Shown here: in pieces, positions 37,224 to 48,527 of the stretch | Layout: each line of letters opens with the position of its first letter | How positions within the stretch are numbered: position 1 is the first letter of the stretch | From: Amaranthus tricolor | Lineage: Eukaryota > Streptophyta > Magnoliopsida > Caryophyllales > Amaranthaceae | Assembly: GCF_026212465.1 (NCBI RefSeq) | Contig: NC_080058.1 | Coordinates: 17,400,718-17,464,717 of the forward strand | Length of the DNA: 64,000 nucleotides | Direction: 5' to 3' | Notes under the pieces: model-generated | Database searches by the model: none | What the model was told of the DNA's origin: nothing | What the model saw: the letters and a program-made list of their open reading frames with translations, nothing else | Translations under genes and position numbers: made by a program

Positions 37224-38401
37224 AAAATGTTTTTCTCCTTAACCCCTACTTAAGGGCCATTGATTGTGCATTTTAGGCCTCTTGATTCTAGGCTATATAT
37301 TCTCCTAATCTATGTAAAAAAAACGCATGCCTAGTGTTAGACATCATTTATGCTGTTATTAAGTCTTGTTCTAGAATACATTTAAGCTTTCCTTAGTTCT
37401 TAAACCCTAGTTTCTAGTTTATTGCTTTTCAATCTTTCATATCAAGTACTAATCTTTATGCATTGGATTTCAAGCTTTGTTTAAGATTCTTAATTTCCAT
37501 TCCGTTGAAGCATTTATCTTTGGTTTGCAAGTATTATTTCTCTTATTGCTTTCAAGTTTAGTTATTGCTTTTATTGCTTTCTTATTGCATTAATCATTGC
37601 TTTTTTTTGTTGGTGACATTTATGTTTATCATGTTTAGTCTTGTTGCTTTCGTTATTACTATTGCTTTATTTAGTTTAATTATTTGTGAGTAGTTTTTTT
37701 TGGGGTTTGATTAGTGAAACCCTAGGAATGGTCATGTTCTTCAATACATAGTGTTGGAGAAGATAACAATACTTAATCATTGATATTCGATACGTATCTT
37801 ATTATCCTGTCATCCCTAGGGAAACATAAGGCGATTATAGGTTATTCGAGTGGTTTGTGAAATCACCAATTTCCTCTCGTTATCTTGAGTGTTGAGATTA
37901 CTTATGTAAGTTTCTACTTCTTTATTGCTTTCAAGTTGTTAATTGCTTTCATTTATTGCTTTCATTGATTTCTTATTCTTCAATATTGTTATTGCTTCCC
38001 TTATTGCTTTATATATTATTTCTTATTGATTTCATTCAAGTTTATTCATGCTTTATAGATAATGGGTGGTATAGCCTTTGATGTAGCTTGCTTAGCGATC
38101 TAGAGTCTTTGAAAAATGTCGTTTTCCTTAGTATTATGCTCTCTTGAGCCCATTGTACTTGCACACCTATGGCTAGGAAAGAATTTGTGCATACACACCT
38201 TGCATTATCATGTTTTTCGCTCGCCTTGTTTTTCTTTGTTTTGGTTTGTTTTGCCTTGTGCTTTCATGTTGGCTTGGTAGTCCATTTGCTAGAGACTAGG
38301 AAAGGTTTGACTTGAGGGAAATTGATGTACTCGTTTTGAGCACGTTTTGACAGTGTCGATTTTCACGTTCTTTAATTGATATTATGCACATTATGCATGA
38401 T
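37224..38401 (+). mobile_element. Athila/Tat-type LTR-proximal fragment
   Basis: It shares several blocks with 57700-58100: TATTATGCTCTCTTGAGCC (38140 and 57752), CTTGCACACCTATGGCTA, TTTTTCTCCTTAA followed by AAGGGCCATT, and AATTGATATTATGCACATTA. A polypurine-like GACTTGAGGGAAAT precedes TGATGTACTCGTTTTGAGC at about 38322, interpreted as an LTR start. It is cut at 38401 by a gypsy LTR end. The left part has many copies of TTATTGCTTT. No coding sequence is preserved. Confidence 0.5.
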
Positions 38402-40020
38402 TGTAATAGTCCGAGTTAAAGTGAACCGGATATTCATATAAAAATATGAATTTGGGGTACACGCCGGACATTTAAGTTAAACTGTTTTCAAAATCGATGG
38501 CGTTCTAGTGATAAAGAAATAAGTAATCAAAAGAAACGGAAATAATAAATCAGCGGAAGTCTTGAAGTTTACAACTTGAGAGCCCATTGGTCTCATAAAA
38601 AAAAACCAAGTAAAGTCCGAAATAAACGTACTAGCTAAAATGAATAGTAAAGTTCAGACGATCAAATAGTATAAACTCAAGTGCGATAGTCAACTCATGT
38701 ACAAGTTCTAACGTTTGGGTCCTCACACAACAACCCCACCTGCAATTTAACCTGCTAGTTGTCAAAGAACAACATCATTGCAAGTTCCAAAGAACGTAAA
38801 CCAATACACGTCAGAAACTTCATACAATGCATTATACAGGTTACATACAAGCAATGAGTTCATCATAGCATGCAAATGCTCTAATAGATAAAATGTCATA
38901 TTTGACTTTCTAATTCCCAACTCATGTCGTTGCACGTCCAGTTCGGGTCGCCAGAGTAATACCAAAGTTTGGAGGAATACACATGGGAGAGCTAATCCCA
39001 AGGCAACCTCCAACCTAAGACGTTGCTCTGTTCGGGTCGTCAAATGTAAATTATTCATACCCCCATGGTGATCGTAATGATCCAAAACTGCCATGGAAAC
39101 GATAACAATAATAATTCCATTCCAATATTTTAACCCCGTGCGGGTAACCAACACAACCATCCTCAAATTTCCAATTTAAAACTCCTTTCAAATTATTTTT
39201 GGTGTCTAAGCCTTAAGTGGTAAATAACATCACATTACATAATGAACACAACACTACTTCACATAACCAATTACAAAAGTATGGTCTAAGCGTGTACCTT
39301 GATAGCACGGCAAATCAAATTAAGACACTTTCACAAATGAGATGTCAACCTCTTATGAACCGAGGTCCTAAACATAGATACACACATAAAAAGCACGTAT
39401 CAGAACGTGTTTACACATCCATTTGATTTTATACTATCAAAGCATTACTAAACTTCATAATTTTAAATGATTAAATATTAATCGCAATAACTTCTTAATT
39501 CTAAAATGCAACCAGTAACTTTTTTGCCCTTTTTGGACAGTTTCGAAATATCACACAGAAAATCCGACTTCACCATTGCGTCCGGAAGACATCAATTACG
39601 TTGGGTACCAAATTTCATAATTTTTAACGCCCATTTACTATTTTTAATTAATTTTAGCGTTTAAACAACTTTTAATGAAATCGGTAAACGAAACGATAAA
39701 CAAACTCACTCAAACCCCAAAGACCGAGGTACGCCTATCGAGACAAAAATAATGTTTCTGTCCAGAAATGTTTTTTATTATATATATTTTTTTTAATTTT
39801 TAAATCCATTTAATTTAAATAACTATCTCTTTAATCTTCTTTTACAATTCTTTTTTTTTTTTTCATAATACATAACAATTACCATATGCTAGTATACTTA
39901 TCCACAATAATAAAATCAACCGTACCTACAACAAATTCATAGAACAAAATAAGCACATCATAAAAGTCCATCCTCATACCAAATCATGAATCAAACATAA
40001 ATAATCATTAAATTAGAATG
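38402..40020 (-). mobile_element. Gypsy LTR fragment related to the 3838 element, minus orientation
   Basis: On the minus strand it ends CGGACTATTACA exactly at 38402. It shares with 4620-5997 the blocks TTTGGTACCCAA, GTCGGATTTT, ATTACGATCACCATGGG, CTTGGGATTAGCTCTCCCA and CGACCCGAACAG. Similarity fades near 40020, so the first part of the LTR is missing, and no PBS follows the end. The 134-residue minus-strand open frame (38762-39166) overlaps the LTR and is chance. Confidence 0.7.
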
Positions 40021-41008
40021 TTTTGTTGACTTTTTTCTGTGATTGATGTCTTTTAAAGTTGAGATTGTCAAATGAATTATCAAATGGTCTATTTTTGTCT
40101 TCTTATTGTACTTCATACGTTCATTGTGCAACAATATTTGCAAGTATTTTAGGACGGAGGAAATATAACATTAAATGCCGCTAAGTGTTGGTTTTATTCT
40201 TCTACTTTATCCTTTGATTGGGTATTTGGCAAGTCACATTGGTAATATAAGAAATTGAGGATGAAAAGAAAATTGGAAATTAATGTTGATGTTTGATAAT
40301 TTTTAGCCAAGTTTTTATATTTGTTTTCTCTTGCCTTATTGTTTGTCTTGTCTTATCTTACTTGTGTCGTATCTTAGATCGTTTGTTTGCATTTGCAGAT
40401 CTTTTTTTGAGGATCTCACTACTTTAATCTCTTTATTTTATTTGATAAATTTTTCTAATAAATTAAAAAGGCCAATATTTATATTTTTTTATTTTAAATT
40501 TAATAATTTAAAATAAAATAAAATATTAAATCATGTACACTCTTTTATACTTCTATATTTATATATTAATGTGAAATTGCAATTGAAACTTTCCATCGGT
40601 CGGTGAACGCTCTAATTCAAAAAAAAAATATTCATTAACACAAAGAAAACTTGTAAGCAGTTTGAGCCAACCTTTGCTCATCAGCAACTAGCAGGTCAGT
40701 GATGGCTATGACTGTCAATTCTCTCGTTTACCAATTATCCATTTAAATTTGCCTTTTTAGTGGGTTGCGTTGATGATTTTGAGTTACAGCCAATCGTATT
40801 TTTAGTGGGTTGCAAATTTGCATTATATTTGAATCCCTATCTCTTAACAAAGTTTTGTTCTTTTGATAATCAATTCAAATTTTTGCTGGGAATCGGGATA
40901 TAGGGCTTTGGCATTTTCCTAGGGTTTCAATCTTACCCTTTTATTGATTTTCTTGCAGTTCATGTTCTAGAAATTGTAATTCTATACTTATTTGTGCTTT
41001 CTATCTAA
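40021..41008. other. Upstream region of the PORR-like gene remnant
   Basis: AT-rich sequence without a recognised element. It should include the former promoter and 5' UTR of the PORR-like gene starting at 41009; no specific promoter element can be singled out. Confidence 0.4.
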
Positions 41009-41852
41009 ATGGCAATTGGGTTGTTCAAATTCATGTTTAAGCCTGGAATTGCTACTTTTTAGGGATCTAAATCAATTATAAGATCAATTTCTTCTGTACA
41101 TCATGTTGTATCTAGGGCTAGAGACCCAACATTTGAGAAATATATGGACCATTATAAGAACCTTGTTAAAGTTATTGCAATTCATGACCTGATTCTTGCA
41201 AACCCTAACAAAACCCCACCTTGTGTATCAATAGATTTCTTATCTAGGCTCTCCCAAAAGCTCCATCTTAATCGGGGCGCTCCATCGTTTCTTCGTAAAT
41301 ACCTTCACATTTTTGTGAAATTCTATGATCCCACAAAGTCTACCCCTTTTTGTAAATTAACTGATAAGGTGTTTGAAGTTTCCCAGCTTGAGGCTGATGC
41401 TATTAAGAATTCTTTGCCATTAGTTGTAGAACATTTAGTTCGAATTCTTTCAATGTCGAAATCTAAGTCATTGCCATTACGAGCAATCTTTAAGGTGTGG
41501 AGGGAGTTAGGTCTTCCTGATGATTTTGAGGAGTCTGTGATTGCCCGAAATTTGGAGCTGTTTTCGCTTTGTGATGGGAATGCGCCTAATACCCATGTTT
41601 TGAAACTTATCCCTAGCTACCCTAGTGGTCATTTTACTGCTGCAGTTGAGGATTAGCGGGTTTTGGAGTGTTGTAAGGAGGATACAAAGGTTGATAGAAT
41701 GGATATTCGATATAGCTTTAAGCAAGGATTTCCTCCAGGTATGAGATTGCGGAAGTCTTTTAAGAAAAAGGTTAAAGAATGACATAAATTACCTTATATT
41801 GGTCCATATGAAGAATTGGGAGACAAAAAAAGATCAAAAATTGGAATGAAGG
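41009..41852 (+). pseudogene. PORR-domain protein gene, 5' part, with three stops
   Basis: Plant organelle RNA-recognition (PORR) proteins help splice group II introns in chloroplasts or mitochondria. The frame starts at ATG 41009 with a basic, hydrophobic leader (MAIGLFKFMFKPGIATF) of organelle-targeting type, then reads the typical RDPTFEKYMDHYKNLVKVI and FLRKYLHIFVKFYDP. In-frame stops: TAG 41060-41062, TAG 41654-41656 (before RVLECC, where tryptophan is expected) and TGA 41780-41782 (again at a likely tryptophan). The sequence ends at 41852 inside the PORR domain and is followed by Athila integrase. The remainder of the gene lies inverted at 48123-48527, and the last 55 bp here (41798-41852) occur there as an exact inverted copy. 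Confidence 0.88.
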
Positions 41853-41853
41853 G

Positions 41854-42350
41854 ACAGCCTACAAAACACCAATTGGAACGTCATCATACCGTCTTGTTTT
41901 CAGGAAAGCCTGTCACTTACCTATTGAGTTAGAACATAAGGCGTATTGGACCGTAAAGTGTGTCAACATGAGTTTAGAAGAGTCCGGTTTGCATAGAAAA
42001 TTACAGCTACAAGAGTTGGAAGAAATTAGAAATGAGGCTTATGAGAATGGTGAAATCTACAAAGTAAAGACTAAGGCTTGGCATGATAAAATGATAAGTA
42101 GGAAGACCTTTGAAGTCGGTCAAAAGGTTCTTCTATTCCAATCCCGCCTTCGTTTATTTCCAGGAAAGCTGAGATCCCGTTGGATAGGACCATTCATAGT
42201 TGTCAAAGTGTTTCCACATGGAGCTGTGGAAATTTAAAGTGAAGAAACTTCTAAAATCTTTAAGGTAAATGGGCAAAGATTGAAGCCATACTATGAAGGT
42301 TTTCAGCCGAAAGATGTGGAAGAACAAAGCTTAGAGGATCCGGTGTACTG
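41854..42350 (+). pseudogene. Athila integrase C-terminal fragment
   Basis: The frame entering at 41854 reads [20 protein letters not shown], then from 41968 [20 protein letters not shown] and [20 protein letters not shown], the C-terminal half of Athila/Tat integrase that binds DNA. A stop at 42235-42237 interrupts it, and the same frame continues to about 42350 (GQRLKPYYEGF). The catalytic core is absent. Confidence 0.85.
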
Positions 42351-42599
42351 AGGCATCGGAAGCACTAAGTCGTGCCAACGACATTAAATATATGGAGCTT
42401 CTCGAGAGGCATCCCGAGTTTATGATTGTGTTAATTTTCATTATTGTGTTTAGTTTAATTTTCTTTACATTACACATTTTATTTTATTTCTTCTTTTTTA
42501 CAGGTAACCGATGCATTGGAGCTAGCTAGGAGACCTTTCGAATTTAGGGTATGTTATTTTTAAAAAAAAAAAAAACGTGAAGAACAATTTTGGAAGCAG

Positions 42600-42715
42600 A
42601 CAGACCTAACTCCGCGGCTCACCCATATCTCCGCGGCACGCGGAGTGCTTACTGACCCAGAACCGCGCCTCGCATAGTTGTACGCGGCCCGCGGAGTGCC
42701 TGCTGCCCACTCGAT
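42600..42715. repeat. CG-rich repeated motif in Athila spacer
   Basis: Several close variants of CCGCGGCACGCGGAGTGC occur within about 110 bp (42611-42705), strongly CpG-rich against an AT-rich background. A similar GCGCGGCCCGCGGTG block is in the element's LTR near 45404. Confidence 0.8.
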
Positions 42716-43269
42716 GCATATTTGAAAATTTTCATCATCTTCCTCAATCTTTCACTTCCCTTTTCAAACCCAACCATGCCTTCTCTCTCAAACCCTTCTT
42801 CCTCACTTAAATCCTCCTCACATTCTTTTATTCCTACTTAAAAATCATCATTCCAAGAAGTAAAACTACAATCCAACAACAAAAATTCCACAAAAAAAAA
42901 ATCAGAAATTCAACCACATTTCATGTTTTTTCTCAAAACCTAGAAAATTTAGGAATTTTTATTTGTTGAATCAATAGGTGGAATTGAAAATAAAGCTTTA
43001 AAATTTATCAACAAAGAAACTTTTGGGTCACAACAAACATCAACAAGAAACTTATTTGGAGGAAATCTTCAACACATTGTGGTATAATCCATTTCCTACC
43101 TTGTTCTTTTTCATCTTTATAATTTTTTGTTAATAATTGTTGTTATATTTTTGAGAATTATTAGTAGTGGTGAGTAACATTGTGGTGATTGTTGAGATTC
43201 AATTGGGAATTGGTGATTGTTGTGCTTAGAGAAGGAGTAGAAGTGAAATTTGTTGAATTATTGAAAACA

Positions 43270-44593
43270 ATGGCTCCTAAAAGAAGAAGAGGTGCTTCCA
43301 CATCAAACCCAAATGTCCCTAGAATCAACTCCTTAGGGCTTCTAAACCTTGATGACAATGCTAAAATACGATGGGGGAGACTTGATTCGGGAATAGACAA
43401 ATCTCAGAGACAAAGTTTGCTTGCATACAAAGTCTAGAAACCTTAGGTTTGATGGAACCCATTAAACAATTGCTTGGGAAAGCGGGTTTAACCAATTTCC
43501 TTCAAGTGGGTGCCCCAACCTACCTAAGGTACACTCTAGAATTTCTCTCAACTTTGCAAAAGGGAGAAGATGAGGAAGGTTCTTTCATCACTTTTCACTT
43601 AAATGATGAAGAATGTACCATGTATTTTGAGGAAGTGAAAGAAGCTTTTGGGTGGGATTATGAGTATGACCCTAACTTTAATACTTGTGAAGGATACATT
43701 GAGGGCATATTTTGGGGTCACATAACTCATGGACAAAGATGGAACAGCAAATGCAAAAACAACCATATACCTCATCCAGCACTAAGATTCATCAACCGGT
43801 TGCTTAGTGCAACAATCTTTTGTCATTGGGAACCCACAAACATACCTAAGTTTGATTTAAAATGTTTATGGGCAATGACACCCCAAGAGGTAGAATGTCC
43901 AGATTGGGTAAATATTTGGGTTTCAAATTGCATTGAATTGGGCAAGAAGGACAAAGAAAAAATCAGTATGGGAGGGATGGTCACCGTGTTAGCATCATAT
44001 CTAGGCATTGAGGTCCCTATAGATGAAGATGGAAACAGAATTTTAAAACCCTTAGGAACCCCAAATGACTATGATCATTTCCCTTCCTACCTTTATAACC
44101 TCGATGCATTAAAGAGGGCATTCATGTTGTGGAGTCCACCTGTAGGAGATTCATATGTTTGGCTTTATGGGGCAAATAATATCAAATACATGGTTCTCCC
44201 TCAAGAACGCACAATGATTACACCCCTGCCCAACTTTACCTACTGCCGGATGAGCACTAAAGAGCCGGTGTTGAAGAGGAATATGGGAGAATTGTAGCAC
44301 CCGACCCTCCAATTCCACAGCAGCCCCAAGATTTATATGCAAGTATGGAAACTAGGATGGCTTCCATGGAGAATGCACAACTTGCATTTGGGGCTCAACT
44401 TAATGAGCTACAACACCAAGGTGATTATTTGGAGGACACAATGTATTCGATGTCCAACATGGTTTTCGCCATGAACAACTTCTTTGTGTCTCAACATCCA
44501 TCATACACAGACCCAACACCCTCCATCCAAGCGAATCTTGAAAGGCGAAGGGAGCAACGTGCCTCAAGGAGGGCACATAGCAGGAATCATTGA
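43270..44593 (+). pseudogene. Athila env-like ORF (ATHILA ORF-1 family), two frameshifts
   Basis: It begins MAPKRRRGASTSN (ATG 43270), a basic, nuclear-localisation-like start. The frame shifts near 43410-43440, continues from 43452 with MEPIKQLLGKAG and the ATHILA-family region GQRWNSKCKNNHIPHPALRF and SMGGMVTVLASYLGIEVP, and reaches a stop at 44297. It resumes in another frame (44345-44593) with a coiled-coil-like ENAQLAFGAQLNELQHQG and a basic tail RREQRASRRAHSR. In full it would be about 440 residues. Family members are the third ORF of Athila elements; whether they act as envelope proteins is unproven. No signal peptide or membrane segment is evident here. Confidence 0.82.
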
Positions 44594-44719
44594 GGACAAT
44601 GCTCCAAATAACTGTGGGGGAGGATGTGTACATATTCAAGCTTTCTAGTACTTTTTCTTTTCAATCATTGTTATAAAAAAAGAAAAAAGAAAAAAGAAAG
44701 AAAGAAAAGAATGAAATCC

Positions 44720-44910
44720 CCGTTAGGTGAAAACCCACAAGGGTGGGCACCTAGGCAAAAGTTAAGGGGGCCTCGCTATGTGAAAACCCGTAAAGGTACT
44801 TAGGCAAAAACAAGAGGCTATGTAAGTGAGTAGTAAGACAAAAGAATAAAGAGAAAATGAGGTAAAAATAGTGGCTAGGTGAAAACCCGAAAGGGCGCCT
44901 AGGCAAAATG
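44720..44910 (+). repeat. Three copies of a hairpin-forming motif before the PPT
   Basis: Variants of TAGGTGAAAACCCGAAAGGG, each followed by a TTAGGCAAAA- or CCTAGGCAAAA-type end, occur at about 44725-44760, 44780-44808 and 44877-44908. In the first and third the arms AGGTG/CACCT or TAGG-GTG/CGCC-TA can pair around the AAAACCC loop. Non-coding. Confidence 0.75.
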
Positions 44911-45181
44911 AATTGAGAGATAAAAGAAAAGAGAGGAAGAAAGAACACCAACATCTCCAGTTCAAGCACGCATTGAAACTCTCTACTCAAGCAAGAAAGA
45001 AGCAACAACTAGGCACAAGTATTTCAAGGATTCTTTGTAAGTTTTTCATGAGAGAGCCATTTCTTTTTGAAGCTTAAAATTCATTTGGTTGATAAATTCT
45101 TTTGGGATTACTTTTGGGATTGGTTGATTTATCATTTTGGGACTTACTCGAGGGCGAGTAAGTTTCAAGTGTGGGGGAATT

Positions 45182-46561
45182 TGATAATACTTTGTTTTGT
45201 GTATTTTTCCGGTTCAATTTCGATTTTATTAAGTAGAATTTAGATTTAACTATATAACAATTAGAGAAATTACTTTATAGAATAGTTTTATTGATGTAAT
45301 TCTCTAAGATGATAATCCTAGTCTTATTAGAAGGTCATTATGTAAATATATCATTTCAAGCAAAGAAGAAGACGCAAGCAAAGAATCGGATCAGACTGAG
45401 ATGCGCGGCCCGCGGTGTTTTACACGGGGTGCGAAGTTCAGTCTGTAGGTTGGGCGGCTATTTCACTTTTCCCATTTCAACTTTCATTTTCAATTGGATG
45501 TTTAGAGGGGTTTGAGAGACGACTTGCAAAGAGGAATGATGAGCAAATCCAATGGCAAGAAGCTTCATCAAATCTCTATAAATAGGCAAGAAAGCTTAGG
45601 AATGAGATCATCTTGTAATTTTTCATTAAAATACTTCTTCATTTCTAGTTTGCCATGGTTATGGAGCTTCAAGCTTAGATTTTCATTTCTTAAGGAAGGT
45701 TGATTGGAAACTTCTAATTACTTATTGTAAGAATTCCTCTACTTAATAATACTTTAGATTATTGAAGAGTTCTTGTTATAATCTTATGAATGTTTTTTGA
45801 ATTGTAAATCAACTATTGTTCTTGTTATTGCAATATTCATTTATGCTAAATCTATTTGCAAAATCAGTTAGTTTTGTACTTGGAGTAATGGTAGCAACTA
45901 GTTCTAATTGTGAATGAAGATTATGAATGATTAGAATCTAAATGAACTTTTCATTTTGATTGAAAACTATTTACATGAATAGTTTTAGCAAACCTATTGA
46001 TTCTCTTTTCTTAAAGCTATTGTTGGATTGAATTTATTCCCTGATTGGAGTGAATTAACTAATAGTAAGAGCTTTACATTCAAACTGATTTTGATGTTTA
46101 GCTACACTTAAGGAGAATAGAAGTATAATCATCTTCATAATAGGTAGTCAAAAGTGAATTTCTTAAGTAAAGTATTCAATGATCAATGAGAAACAAAAAG
46201 TATACAATCAACTTAACTCAAGATATCCTTTCCATTGATTTTTAGAAAACACCATTGTTATAGATTTCACTTTGTTCATTGCTTATTCAAGTTATTTTGT
46301 TTCAGAAAAACAAATCAAAACCCCCCTTTTCTTTGTGTTATTGATTGTTTTCAATTTCATATGCTAAAGCACATATCATACTAAACCTTCTCAAACCCCA
46401 TCTCTGTGGATACGAACCGTACTACTCTACTACATTAAGTTGTATTTGGAAAGTAAGTGAATTTATTTTTGGTTAGAGTTTAGGCGACTGAGAAAGAACT
46501 TACCAGGTACGATTTACGAATTCAGGATAGAGTTAACTCCATCCCGCTTTTATTCTCTACA
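45182..46561 (+). repeat. 3' LTR of the Athila element
   Basis: It starts TGATAATACTTTG immediately after the polypurine tract and ends near ATTCTCTACA (46561). It contains the lineage-typical CTGTGGATACGAACC near the end (about 46402). About 1380 bp; the right boundary is inferred from the TG...CA rule and the loss of LTR-like features. Confidence 0.7.
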
Positions 46562-48122
46562 GATACTTGATAGCCTCAATTAGTAACAGAAACAAGTTCT
46601 TTCTTCCATATCAGTGTCAAAAAACTATTTGTTCATGTACGCAGCCAGCTGCCAGAATTGTTTACATATCAACATGGAGCTAATGACACGGATGCTTGAC
46701 AACTCTACTGACTGCCGCCGAGGTGTGTCGGAGGCTAATTTGATGATTTACTATCTGGTAAAATTGCTTCAAAACCGGCTGCATACATGTGCTCTACTAT
46801 TATAGCATCATGCGGGATTATGCAAGAAAAAAGATCTGTTGATTTTCAACCACGCCGATTTTCTAGTTGTATCTTTCGTCGTATCACAAGTGAACTTATT
46901 GCAGAACAGAAACCAAAACGCCCTGCCTCAAAGGTTAGCTCAAAAGCTACTTCAGGTCAACCACAGAAACATTTCCATGTTAATGAGCATCTCAATTTGA
47001 AAGAGAGATTGGTAATAACTCAAAAATGCAAATAAATTGAAGGAGAGATAGTTGGTAATTAACTAGAAAATGTTGACAAGACACTCAAAACTTCACCAAA
47101 TTTCTAACAAAAACACAGGTTGGATTTGGATCGGGTCGGTTTTTAGGGTAGAGTAAAAAATTGATAGGTGTAACGAGAAATATAAAACTCATAGGCAAAA
47201 AGATAGTAGAGTAGGTGCAGAACAACAAGCTTAGCAATTGTATTTTGCTCTATTGTTTTTTATGTGGATGTTTTTGGGTTTTTGGACAGCAGTTCACGAA
47301 CTTCTACCGTCAATTCATCTATCATTTGTCCATACCTTGAGCTTGCACCACCATCTTCATCGGCCTGCAACCACAACAGCACCCCATTCGACCACCATCT
47401 TCGTCGACCATCTTTCAAATTACATCACCACCAAATTTCGGCACCCACCTCCGATTGCACCACCATAGTCCCAATTGATTAGCTACCTCAAGCACCACCT
47501 CAACCCCAAAATCAATTGAAATTAATAAACCAAACCCACACCCATGTTCTTTTGGCTGCAAAACAGGTGGGGGTTGGGTTGATTTCGAGTGGTGGTGGAG
47601 ATTTGGACTGTGAGGGATGTAAATGGTGGTGGTTGCAATGGGGTGGTGGTGCCTAGGTGGTGAGGGTTTTTTCTTTTTTTTTTCCTTTATTAGTGTTCGA
47701 ATGGTGGGAGAGGAGGGGGGTTGGAGGCTGTTACTGGCGTGGCCGGTGTTCGATGGTGGCGGCTATTGCTGGCGTGGCTGTGGGAGGCTGGCTGGTGGTG
47801 GGATGGCCGGTTGGTGGTGGAGGAGGATTGGAGTGTGAAGAAGTGTTTTTACCTTTTTTTTCCTTTATTTATTTTTTTATTTTTCTTTTTTTTAAATGGA
47901 GGTAACCTGCTATCCTAGGTTACCAAGTTGTAGTGTATGCCTTGTTGGGATTATTTAAAAATAATCGATAATGGAGATTATTTATGGCCAATGAGCGATA
48001 GTTGGGTTTATTTTGAGCCAATTTTCCTAAAATAAATAGGAAAAAAGAAACACATACCTCCAGCTGCCCTCTCATCATAAATCTCTATCTGCAATACTAA
48101 AAATCAAAGAGGTAGAATCTTG
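46562..48122. other. Unassigned stretch with an exon-like segment and GT-rich DNA
   Basis: 46613-47020 (plus) follows a strong acceptor-like site (TTCTTTCTTCCATATCAG) and ends at GAGATTG/GTAATAAC, donor-like. Its frames are partly open, reading for example NMELMTRMLDNSTDCRRGV and later KPKRPASKVSSKATSGQPQK, but a frame change is needed to join them. I do not recognise the protein. 47570-47840 is GGT/GGA-rich and 47840-47900 T-rich. No other gene was seen. Confidence 0.4.
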
Positions 48123-48527
48123 TCACTTGCCTTCATCTTGCATAACAGCAGCCTCATTCACCATCTTGGATGGCATAGTTAACATCCCACGGCGTTCCAT
48201 CATAACCAAATGAAGGAGCTTCATTCGAGCCTCATAAACAGGATTTGGATTGATCAATCGTCCCCTTTCGTAAGCTTCTCTCAGAAAAACCGTGTGCCTC
48301 TTCCCTTTTGTGGACAAATAAAATATCCCAAGGTAGTCCAGAAATAGGTCTCTAATATTCAAATCAATCCCAAACCACTTCCTAAAATGACTTATCTTCT
48401 CCACTTCCACAATCTTCTACACAGTCAAACTCATGAATTCGTGAACAATGGCAACTGCTCGTTTCTCCAACACCTTCATTCCAATTTTTGATCTTTTTTT
48501 GTCTCCCAATTCTTCATATGGACCAAT
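48123..48527 (-). pseudogene. PORR-domain protein gene, 3' part, inverted
   Basis: The minus strand continues the gene begun at 41009. After the shared 55 bp (48473-48527) it reads VLEKRAVAIVHEFMSLTV, a TAG at 48417-48419, then KISHFRKWFGIDLNIRDLFL, GIFYLSTKGKRHTVFLREAY and a TGA stop at 48123-48125 after AAVMQDEGK. HFRK...FYLSTKG...VFLREAY is the conserved end of the PORR domain. With the 5' part this makes one full-length protein gene broken in two, with four premature stops in all. Left (downstream on its strand) is unassigned DNA; right is Athila gag-like sequence. Confidence 0.87.

Larger units (their letters stand above)
41853..46561 (+). mobile_element. Athila-type gypsy element, 5'-truncated
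   Basis: It contains, in order, the end of integrase, a spacer with the GGAGCTTCTCGAGAGGCATC motif (42392-42416) typical of this lineage, an env-like ORF, a block of repeated hairpin motifs, a polypurine tract (GTGTGGGGGAATT, 45169-45181) and a 3' LTR. LTR, gag, protease, RT and most of integrase are missing on the left, where the element abuts the PORR remnant. No target duplication can be tested. Confidence 0.85.

Noticed and set aside
38762..39166. 134-residue minus-strand open frame
   Set aside because: It overlaps a gypsy LTR fragment; homology is at the DNA level to non-coding LTR sequence.
38402..40200. Complete solo gypsy LTR
   Set aside because: The right end lacks the expected LTR start, and no copy of the left flank ATGAT was found there, so it is only called a fragment.
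47238..47918. Several overlapping His/Pro- and Gly/Trp-rich frames
   Set aside because: They reflect ACC/GGT-rich low-complexity DNA and overlap each other in different frames.
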